From positions 62,001 to 126,000 of the forward strand of contig JALCCG010000009.1 in assembly GCA_023212695.1 (NCBI GenBank): a DNA stretch of 64,000 nt, in the 5' to 3' direction. Under the pieces are notes generated by a model. That model had not been told where the DNA came from and searched no databases. It saw nothing but the letters and a program-made list of their open reading frames with translations. The position numbers and the translations under genes are program-made. Source of the stretch: Sporisorium sorghi. Taxonomy: Eukaryota > Basidiomycota > Ustilaginomycetes > Ustilaginales > Ustilaginaceae. Below, in pieces: positions 29,838-38,030 of the stretch. Each line of letters starts with the position of its first letter. The first letter of the stretch is position 1.

Positions 29838-30948
29838 TGGTCTGGACGTGACTCGCCGTCAAAAGCGGTATAGACGGACGCCGCCGATATAGGCGATATG
29901 CGAGGTGATTGGTGGTGGAAAGAGAAGAAGAGGTGGAATGCGAAGATGACCGTGAATGTGATTAGACAAAGGAAAGGTTGCGGAAGGGGTCCGAGAGCGA
30001 GCAAGAGCGAACGAAGCCTTTTGATTAATTACATACGAAGCCGCTTTGCTCATCCGAATTGAGCGCTTGCCAGGCGGCCAGCCACTCAACTCGGCGAATT
30101 GCGTGTCTGCCTTGCTGCTTCGCGTTGAATTTGGGCTCAGTCGAACGGCCTCTGCTCTGCATCAAAGGGCCCTCTCCCTCTCGCGCATTTGATTCGAACG
30201 GCTTCTTTTTGTGCCACCAAGCTCGTCTTGATTTGGCCACTGCAATGAGCACATACAAGCCTCACAACGAACCAAGATGCCGAGGAGATGACGACGACCA
30301 CGACTTGAACCTGCGACTGCGCTCTTGATTGAAAGTTTTCAGCCAAGCACGAAGCTGATCTGAGATGTGGAGGAAAAACTCAAAAATCCGCCTCGGAGAA
30401 GCCGTCCAGCCGTGGCTGTAACCGATCACCCAAAAATCGTTTTTGAATTGTTAAGTTGTCAATCCGGCTCAGTGGTGCCTTTGGCTGCGCTTTTTCTGCA
30501 AGGGCGACTCGACTCGTACTCGACTCGAGCGCGAAATCAAATGCGATTGCACAGGAACAGGCTCAACCCCATCATCTCAATCGCAGCTTCGTCCTTCTTT
30601 CCTTCTTCTCTTCATCGGCTCTTTCGCCTCCGTCCAGCAGCTTTTTGTGGTCTTCTTTCTTTGGCTTCACAGATAACTGCTTTTCTTCCACTTCGGTTCG
30701 ACACCAGCCTTTCTTCGCAGCCTGCTTCTCGTCAACCACATTTGCATCTCTCCAACACGGGTCTCAAGCCATTCGTGCTACAGGGCTACACAAGTCACGT
30801 TCCCTTCGTCTGGTTCTCACAGGATTCGCAAGGCTTTCGCTCGTTTAGTTTGTCTTCCGCCGCTGTCGTTCCACGCGCAAAGGTCTGCGACCTCTTTCTA
30901 GCTCCAATCGCTTGCTCAGTCCGCTGAGCATCACCAACCACCGCAACC
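29838..30948. promoter_or_regulatory. 1.1-kb divergent promoter, Lon / XRN1
   Basis: The region lies between the divergent start codons of Lon and XRN1. The 400 bases before 30949 are pyrimidine-rich, with a long uninterrupted but non-conserved frame that I treat as leader. No heat-shock element array stood out. No gene supported. Confidence 0.5.
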
Positions 30949-33900
30949 ATGGGTATCCCCAAGTTCTTCCGCTTCATGTCCGAGCGCTATCCGCTCATCA
31001 GTCAGCTCATCGAGGAGAACAAGATCCCCGAGTTTGACAACCTCTACCTCGACATGAACGGCATCATCCACAACTGCTCCCACCCCAACGACAACGATGC
31101 CTCTTTTCGCATCACAGAGACGCAAATATTTTTAGCCGTCTTTGCGTACATAGAGCATCTCTTCCACAAGATCAAGCCCAAAAAGGTCTTCTTCCTCGCC
31201 GTCGACGGTGTCGCTCCTCGAGCAAAGATGAACCAGCAGCGCTCTCGTCGTTTCCGAACCGCAAAGGAGGCAAAGGAGATCAAGGAAAAGGCCGTACGTC
31301 GCGGCGAGGTCTTGCCCGAGGAAGAGGCCTTCGACTCCAACTGCATCACCCCAGGAACCCCCTTCATGGCCAAGCTCTCCCAACAGCTCGAATACTTCAT
31401 CGCCAAGAAGATCACCGAGGACGCCGATTGGCGCAACGTGCAGGTCATCCTCTCCGGTCACGACGTGCCCGGTGAGGGCGAGCACAAGATCATGGAGTAC
31501 ATCCGTCTCTGCAAGGCCCAGCCCGGCTACAACCCCAACGTCCGCCACTGTCTCTACGGTCTCGACGCCGATCTCATCATGCTCGGTCTGCTCAGCCACG
31601 ACCCTCACTTCTGCTTGCTTCGTGAAGAGGTCCAGTTCGGCCCTCGCCGCAAGTCCAAGGGCAGCCTCGAGTCGCAAAACTTCTTCTTGCTTCACCTCTC
31701 CCTCTTCCGAGAGTATCTCGACCTCGAGTTCCAGGATCTCCGCTCGTCTCTCCCTTTCCCTTACGAGTTCGAACGGATCATCGACGACTTCATCCTGCTC
31801 AACATCTTTGTCGGCAACGATTTCCTGCCCCATCTTCCCGGCCTTCACATCAATGAAGGTGCCATGGATCTTCTCTTCAATATCTATAAACAGATCCTAC
31901 CCGTCGCTGGTGGCTACCTCAACGAGAGCGGTACGCTGCGTACCGACCGTCTCGAGCTCGTCCTCTCCGAGCTCTGCAACTTTGAGATGGAGCAGTTCGA
32001 GCGCGACTACGGCGACACCGCCACCCACAAGGCCAAGGTCTCGAAAAAGAAGAAGGCCATCACCCAAGCCAAGGCAAAGGGAGGCCTCGTCCTCACCAAG
32101 CCGCAACGTGACCTCTTTGACAAGGTGCACGCCTTCGTCATGGCACGAAGACACGACCCGGCCGGCGCTCCCAAGGAGCTTCTCGTGCCCGCCGACCTCC
32201 TCAACAAGGACAAGCGCTTCCTCGAGGATCTCGCCTCGAGCCTGAAGCTGCGTGCCTCTTTCAACAAGATCAACCCCGCTTCTCAGATGCCCGCCATTAC
32301 ACTCTCCTTCCCCGCCATTGCCGCTGAAGACGACGACGACGACAGCGACGATGGTCCTTCCGACGAGGACGGCGACGAATCTGACGAAAATTCGGACGAG
32401 GACGCCGCCAACGAGGCAGCTGGCAACAAGGCCCCCGCAGCCAAGTCCGAAGCAGACGCTGCTGTCGATCGCGTCTTGGGCCGATACCTCAAAGCCAAAG
32501 TCGACACCGCCAGTGACGACGATGTCGACCCTGAGGAAGACTACAAGCAGCGTCTCGCGACGCAGATGACCGCCTGGAAGAAGGACTACTACAAGGAAAA
32601 GCTCGAGATCGACTACAACAACGACGAGGCCATGTCCAAGCTAGCCTTCCGCTACATCGAGGGCCTCCAGTGGGTGTTGCACTACTACTACGACGGTGTC
32701 GCGTCCTGGGGCTGGTTCTACGACTACCACTACGCTCCCAAGATCTCGGACCTCAAGAACGCCGGCCAGATGAAGTTTGAATTCGAGCTCGGCAAGCCTT
32801 TCCGTCCGTTTGATCAGCTCATGGGCGTGCTTCCCGCGCTCAGCAACCAGCACATTCCCACCGCCTTCCGCGACCTCATGACCGACCCCAACTCGCCCAT
32901 CATCGATTTCTACCCGCAGAACTTCGAGACCGATCTCAACGGCAAAAAGCAAGACTGGGAGGCCGTCGTCAAGATCCCCTTCATCGACGAGAAGCGTCTG
33001 CTCGACGCTCTCGACAAGCGCGAGGTGTACCTCGGCATCGAAGAGCGCAAGCGCAACGGTTTCGGTCACAGTCGCGAGTTCACCTACAATGAGAGCGAGG
33101 AGGTTTTCTTCCCCTCGAGCCTTCCCGGCACCTTCCCGGATCTGGTGCACTGCCGAGCTCGCGTCAACAACTTTGACCTGCCCACGCTCAACGGCCTTCA
33201 CCTCGTCAAAGGCCTCACCAAGGGTGTCGAGCTCGGCGTGCGTGCCTTGGCCGGCTTCCCTTCCCTCAAGACGCTTCCTCACTATGGCCGCCTTGGCCAC
33301 CACGGAGTCAGCATCTTCCAGTCCGAGTCCAAGGGCGTCAGCATGGTGGTTACCATCGAGAATGCGTACGAGGATGCCAAGACCGAGGCCATCGCAGAGG
33401 CCATGATCGGCAAGCGCGCCTTCCTCAACTGGCCTTTCCTCACCGAAGGGCTTGTGGTCGGTGTCTCGGACAACCTCTTCCGCTACGAGATGGGCGTGGT
33501 CGGTGGCCACCAAAAGGTGATTGCCAACGCGCATCAGGGTGCCACCCTCCCCGATTTCCAGAGGAAGGCCGAGCGCGCCGAGTACCACTACAGCAAGCGC
33601 ATGGGCGTGCTCATCGGCGACGTCGATGTCCTCGTCCACATCCGTCCGCTCAAGGGTCTCAAGCGCCTCGATGACGGTGCCTTTATCAAGGACTACGAGG
33701 ACAGCTCCAAGAAGGAGATTGACCAGGCCGTGCAGGTGACCGTGACCAACGTTGTCCACGACGACGCTCGATTCCTCGAATCGCCCGCCAAGCCCATCCG
33801 TGAGGAGTACCCGGACAAGACCAAGGTCTTCTTCCTCGGTGCCAACGCCTACGGTACTCCCGCCCACGTCGTTGGCAGCACCGACGCCTCGCTGGCCATC

Positions 33901-35406
33901 GAAGTGGCCTTCTTCCCCAACCAAGCCAAGGAGAATGCATACTTGCGCGGCCTCGTCAGCAAGCGTGCTCGCGTCAACTACTACCCCTCTTACCAGGTCG
34001 CAAAGAAGTGCGGCATCACTTCTCTCGCTCTCGCCAAGCTCACCTCGAGCATGATGCTCGCCTGGAAGGACCAGAAGGTCAATGTGGGTCTCCGACTCAA
34101 GTTCGAAGCCAAGGGCGAAAAGGTGCTCGGCTACTCGCGCAAGTTGGCTGGATGGGAGTTCTCCGAGAAAGCCGTCGAGCTCGTCAAGGAGTATGTGCAG
34201 CTCTTCCCTGAGATCGCAGCTATGCTCGGCCACAAGTCGGGCGTCGACATCACGCGTGCTTCGCAGATCTGGGACGACTCGGTAGTCGACCAGAAGATGG
34301 CGCAGCTCAAGGACTGGATCAAGGCCAAGGGCATCCGCGACTTCGAGACGGTGCCGCTCTACGCCGAGCAACTGTCTAAGGAGACGGTGCAGAACATCGA
34401 AGCTTTCACCTCGCGTCTTGTCGACACGCGCACTGCCATCGGCGCTGCCAGCCAGGTCAAGCGTGTCTTCATCAAGGGCATCCCTCGTACCGCGCTGCTC
34501 AAGCCCCGTCACGCTCCCTTCCGTCTGCAGGCGCAGAGGTTTGAGCTCGGCGACCGTGTCATCATGGTGCAGGACAGCGGCAACGTGCCGCTCTCGGCGC
34601 GAGGTGTCGTCGTTGGCATCAACAGCGACTCGCTTGAGGTGGTGTTTGACGTCCCCTTCCTGAGTGGCACCACGCTTGGCGATCGATGTGCTCCTTACAA
34701 GGGCGCCACCGTGTCGTTTGTCAGTGTGCTCAACTTGACTCAGCCTCAGTTTGTCTGTGCCGGTACCAGCGGCGTCGGTGACACGAGCGCCTCGGTCGGC
34801 AGTGCTCTCGAAAGGACGCTTGGACCGATTGGAGGCAAAGGCTCTGCGCAGAGCAACGGCAACGGCAACGGAGTTCACGGCTACGGAGCGGGCAACACCT
34901 CGTACCGTCCGCCCAACGCGTTCACTCCCAGCGCAGCTGTGCAGAACGGCCGAGGTGGCAGCACACAGATCGTGCAGCGACCTCAGCAGCGTCACGCTCC
35001 CGTTTCGCAGGATGTTGCCTTTTCTGGTGTCGCCAGCGGTGCGCACAAGCCCACGCGAGCGGCGGCTTCGACGAACCAGGTAGAGGAGATCAACCCTATC
35101 ATGGCAGCTCTGGGAATTCGCCCGCCCACCAATGGCCGTGGCCACGGACACGGACATGGTCCCAGTCACGGCCATGGTCACGGTCACAGTCATGGACCTC
35201 CTCGCGGAGCTGCACGTGGAGGCGCGCGTCCTCCTCGTCCACACCCGGCTGTCCACCTTCCGCAGCAGCCTGCTGTTCCTGCTGCTCCGGCTTTCGCGCA
35301 TCGCGGTCGCGGTGGACGAGGTGGTGCAGGCCGGGGTCGCGGTGGCCCTCCTCCTGCTCGTGGCGGCGGCGCTCGTGGTGGTCGCGGAGGTGCAACTGGC
35401 CAGTGA
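30949..35406 (+). CDS. XRN1: 5'-3' exoribonuclease XRN1 (1485 aa)
   Basis: The protein begins MGIPKFFRFMSERYPLISQL and has all catalytic acidic residues of the XRN family at almost yeast numbering: Asp35 (YLDMNGIIHNC), Asp86 (LAVDGVAPRAKMNQQRSRRF), Glu176/Glu178 (GHDVPGEGEHKIMEY), Asp206/Asp208 (YGLDADLIMLGL), and FVGNDFLPHLP. An acidic insert (~455-485) separates the two conserved nuclease regions, followed by AFRYIEGLQWVLHYYYDGVASWGWFYDYHYAP. The region past ~700 contains the SH3-like and PAZ/Tudor-like parts. The last ~150 residues are a His-Gly repeat and an RGG-rich tail. XRN1 degrades decapped mRNA in the cytoplasm. The ATG at 30949 has a CAACC context and gives the canonical N-terminus, which is required because Met1-Pro4 packs at the active site. 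Confidence 0.97.
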   Translation: MGIPKFFRFMSERYPLISQLIEENKIPEFDNLYLDMNGIIHNCSHPNDNDASFRITETQIFLAVFAYIEHLFHKIKPKKVFFLAVDGVAPRAKMNQQRSRRFRTAKEAKEIKEKAVRRGEVLPEEEAFDSNCITPGTPFMAKLSQQLEYFIAKKITEDADWRNVQVILSGHDVPGEGEHKIMEYIRLCKAQPGYNPNVRHCLYGLDADLIMLGLLSHDPHFCLLREEVQFGPRRKSKGSLESQNFFLLHLSLFREYLDLEFQDLRSSLPFPYEFERIIDDFILLNIFVGNDFLPHLPGLHINEGAMDLLFNIYKQILPVAGGYLNESGTLRTDRLELVLSELCNFEMEQFERDYGDTATHKAKVSKKKKAITQAKAKGGLVLTKPQRDLFDKVHAFVMARRHDPAGAPKELLVPADLLNKDKRFLEDLASSLKLRASFNKINPASQMPAITLSFPAIAAEDDDDDSDDGPSDEDGDESDENSDEDAANEAAGNKAPAAKSEADAAVDRVLGRYLKAKVDTASDDDVDPEEDYKQRLATQMTAWKKDYYKEKLEIDYNNDEAMSKLAFRYIEGLQWVLHYYYDGVASWGWFYDYHYAPKISDLKNAGQMKFEFELGKPFRPFDQLMGVLPALSNQHIPTAFRDLMTDPNSPIIDFYPQNFETDLNGKKQDWEAVVKIPFIDEKRLLDALDKREVYLGIEERKRNGFGHSREFTYNESEEVFFPSSLPGTFPDLVHCRARVNNFDLPTLNGLHLVKGLTKGVELGVRALAGFPSLKTLPHYGRLGHHGVSIFQSESKGVSMVVTIENAYEDAKTEAIAEAMIGKRAFLNWPFLTEGLVVGVSDNLFRYEMGVVGGHQKVIANAHQGATLPDFQRKAERAEYHYSKRMGVLIGDVDVLVHIRPLKGLKRLDDGAFIKDYEDSSKKEIDQAVQVTVTNVVHDDARFLESPAKPIREEYPDKTKVFFLGANAYGTPAHVVGSTDASLAIEVAFFPNQAKENAYLRGLVSKRARVNYYPSYQVAKKCGITSLALAKLTSSMMLAWKDQKVNVGLRLKFEAKGEKVLGYSRKLAGWEFSEKAVELVKEYVQLFPEIAAMLGHKSGVDITRASQIWDDSVVDQKMAQLKDWIKAKGIRDFETVPLYAEQLSKETVQNIEAFTSRLVDTRTAIGAASQVKRVFIKGIPRTALLKPRHAPFRLQAQRFELGDRVIMVQDSGNVPLSARGVVVGINSDSLEVVFDVPFLSGTTLGDRCAPYKGATVSFVSVLNLTQPQFVCAGTSGVGDTSASVGSALERTLGPIGGKGSAQSNGNGNGVHGYGAGNTSYRPPNAFTPSAAVQNGRGGSTQIVQRPQQRHAPVSQDVAFSGVASGAHKPTRAAASTNQVEEINPIMAALGIRPPTNGRGHGHGHGPSHGHGHGHSHGPPRGAARGGARPPRPHPAVHLPQQPAVPAAPAFAHRGRGGRGGAGRGRGGPPPARGGGARGGRGGATGQ

Positions 35407-35870
35407 TGGCGCGATGCCCCTTCCTCATACTTCTCTTTTTGCTACCTAGGAATGCTCACATGATGCCTTACGAGGACACACTTTCCGCTAACTTGTCTGT
35501 GTCGATGTTTTCAGAGACTGAGCTTGCTGGATTTGAGAAACAGGTTTAAGCGGTCCCAATTTCACGGGTAAATTTTTTGGTGGCTGGTGAAGTCATCACG
35601 CCTAGCGTTTACGGCAATGCACTTTTTTGGTGTTTCCAATGAGAGATGAGTGTGTGAAGTTTCACCGGCTTCGTAGTGTCAGGTCGTGTGTGTTGGAGAG
35701 AGTGCCGTGGTTGGTCGATGTTTGCTGAGTGAGCGCAGACTCCCGAAGCGGTGGAGAGAGACACAAAGTTCGGGGCTGAGAAGAAGAGAGGGGCGACCGA
35801 GGCTGAATGTGTGTTACTCTGCTTTCCGTGACACCACCAAAACCTTCTACGCACCTGCAGAGCACTCAAG
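35407..35870. other. Intergenic 464 bp, XRN1 terminator / oxidoreductase promoter
   Basis: No coding region is supported. The part after ~35790 is the likely leader of the oxidoreductase gene. Confidence 0.5.
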
Positions 35871-37162
35871 ATGTCGCTTCCCTCGACCACGCAAGCGTAC
35901 AAGCTGACGTCGTTCGACAAGAGCCTGGACGGGCTTGTTCTGGAGCGCGACGTGGCGGTGCCGTCGCAGCTGGCGCCCACCGAGGTGCTGGTGGAGTTGC
36001 ATGCGGTCTCGCTCAATGCTCGCGACTATCAGAGTGAGTGCTGCGCTCCCCTTCCTCCCCATATCCACGACAACGCATTGGCTGACTGACACCATGTGTG
36101 GCGATTGCAGTTGCGACGGGGACGTACCCTGCGCCGACCTCACCCGCAGCTGGGCTGATCCCCGTATCTGACGGTGCGGGGGTGGCGCTTGCCGTCGGCT
36201 CTGCGGTCAGCACGGTCACAGTCGGGACGCGGGTGGTGACGCACCTGAACGCGGAGTGGCGGCACGGCGAGCTGGGCAACGAGATGCAATCCCGCGCCCT
36301 CGGTGGGGGCATCGACGGCGTGCTGGCCCGCCACGCCGTTCTGGATCAGTACAACGTGCTCCCGATCCCCTTGCACCTTGGGTTTCGGGAGGCGGCGCAG
36401 CTGCCCGTCGCGGGGCTCACTGCGTTCCACTGCCTGTTCGGGCACGCTGGGCAGACGCTGCAACCGGGGCAGACGCTGCTCGTCGAGGGCACGGGCGGCG
36501 TCAGCCTCGCCGCGCTCCAGCTCGCCCTGGCAGCTGGCGCCCGGCCGATCGTCATCTCCAGCCGCGACGACAAGCTACGCCTCGTCCAAACGCTCGGCGT
36601 GCCTTCCTAGGACTGCGTGAACTACACACACGACAAGCAGTGGTGGCAGACCGTACGCGTCCTCACCCCACGCGGGCAGGGTGTCGACCACACAGTCGAC
36701 ATCGCCGGCGGCTCCACACTCACCCGCACCCTCCTCGCCACCAAACCCTACGGCTCCGTCTGGTGCGTCGGCTATATGGATGACTACAGCCCGCGCAAAG
36801 ACGACGAGGGCCTGCCAGACGTCGCCAAGGCCGTGCTCTACTCCCAGGCCCACGTGCACGGCGTCATGTGCGGCAGCTACGGGTTGTTCCAGCAGTACCT
36901 CGACGCACATGCTGAGGCACAGCGCAGGGTGGAGTCGGGGATGGTGGAAAAGAACGTGCTGAGGCCGCTGGTGCTTGAGCAGCAGGTGTTTGGGTTCGAG
37001 CGAGCCAAGGAGGCGTTCCGTGCGCAGGGCGAGGGGAGGTTTGTGGGCAAGATCATTGTCGACGTTGTTTCGCCCGGAAGAAGCTCTTTCCGCCACACGC
37101 AATGCTCACCCACACATTGCCATCGGAAGGGACGGAGTTCGACGGGCTGGATGCAATGTTGA
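35871..37162 (+). CDS. MDR-family zinc-less/quinone-type oxidoreductase, interrupted by in-frame TAG (possible pseudogene)
   Basis: Exon 1 is 35871-36033 (MSLPSTTQAYKLTSFDKS). The intron 36034-36110 (77 nt) has donor GTGAGT, a CTGAC branch-like site and acceptor CAG. Exon 2 continues IATGTYPAPTSP. The frame shows the medium-chain dehydrogenase/reductase layout: LHAVSLNARDY, PVAGLTAFHCLF, then the nucleotide-binding TLLVEGTGGVSLAALQLALA. At 36608-36610 a TAG stops the frame after LVQTLGVPS, giving only 220 residues. The same frame continues at once with DCVNYTHDKQWWQTV, GVDHTVDIAGG and ...FVGKIIVDV, the rest of the enzyme. The frame ends at 37162 with ~27 residues beyond the usual C-terminus. 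Either the gene is inactivated, or the TAG is a sequence error or is read through. Substrate is unknown; the family reduces quinones or enones with NAD(P)H. Confidence 0.75.
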
Positions 37163-37518
37163 CGGTGCGAGAGCATCTGCGCACCTGAAACAAGAGTCGT
37201 TGCACGAAAGAGAATTGGATTTCTGTGTGAAAGCAGGTCGGGGGAGAGAAATGCATGTACAAGGCGACAGGATTGCCGAACGAGAGAATGGTATCGAAAG
37301 ATGGAGGGGGTCGGTCAGATTGTTAAGTGGTTTCCATTTGAGACGACCCTGCCGTGCGCAGGGTCAGAAGCGCACTAGTCGGTGCGAGTTTGGGCGCTCC
37401 TAGCCGTTGCACTCCGACACGCGCCCTTCAAAAGCGCAACTTCGCGGGAAGTGGATATCATTGGAGAGAGCAAAGCAACGGAGGATTCGGCTGTAAGACG
37501 AGAATCAAGTTTTGCCGT
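37163..37518. other. Intergenic 356 bp between convergent genes
   Basis: 3' ends of the oxidoreductase and the small minus-strand gene. Nothing recognisable. Confidence 0.5.
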
Positions 37519-38030
37519 CTAAGCCCGCGCGTGGTTCTCGCGCTCAGCCTGCTTGATCCTCTCCTCGAGCGTCTTGGACTTGTGGAGCTGCGAGGCGGTA
37601 AGACGGTCGCGCTCCGTGTTGGCGGTGCGGTCCGAGTATCGCATGCCGTCGGCGACGGAGCCCTGGTAGGACGAGGTGGTGCGGTGCAGTTCCGTGTTGT
37701 TCTTGCCCGGGTTGGTGTCGGTGCGCTTCATCTTCTTGCCGTCGGAAGGACTGGAAAAGCAGGAACCCTGTTGAGCAGCGGTGATCGATAGCAGAGAACG
37801 GTTCGACGAAGGAGACGGATCGAGAAGATTGCGAGCATGAAGCGAGGAACACAAAGCAGAACAGAGGTTTTCGTCAGTACGTCGGGTTGTCATCGAGAGA
37901 AAGCCAGTTGTATCAGGACACCATTGAGAGCGGCACGACCGGCAGCGCCTTGACATCAGCTCTATGGCATCCGTACAGCACTCCCCGCTGCTCGAGGTGT
38001 CCACTTCGTGTATGGACGTGCACTTACCAT
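37519..38030 (-). CDS. Small predicted myristoylated/palmitoylated protein (83 aa), ATG-only first exon
   Basis: My model joins exon 1, just the ATG at 38030-38028, to exon 2 at 37767-37519. The intron (38027-37768, 260 nt) starts GTAAGT directly after the ATG and ends CAACAG. The product starts MGSCFSSPSDGKK, a textbook N-myristoylation (Gly2, Ser6) plus palmitoylation (Cys4) signal, and continues MKRTDTNPGKNNTELHRTTS, SYQGSVADGMRYSDRTANTE and RDRLTASQLHKSKTLEERIK, ending in ENHARA. It is hydrophilic and charged with a C-terminal helix, so a membrane-tethered peripheral protein is likely. If translation began at the internal ATG (37731) the protein would be 70 residues without the lipid signal, with the intron in the leader. 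I do not recognise the family. Confidence 0.65.

Noticed and set aside
30170..30270. GATTCGAACGG, similar to a reverse tRNA B box
   Set aside because: The surrounding sequence does not give an acceptor or anticodon stem.
32641..35301. 886-codon open frame antisense to XRN1
   Set aside because: It is a mirror of the strongly conserved XRN1 frame. GC-rich codon use leaves the complementary frame free of stops. No domain is visible, and it is Leu/Val/Asp/Gly-rich as expected for an antisense shadow.
36599..36649. 42- or 51-nt introns that would remove the TAG in the oxidoreductase
   Set aside because: Weak GTGCCT donor, lengths at or below the splicing minimum, and loss of the conserved NY segment.
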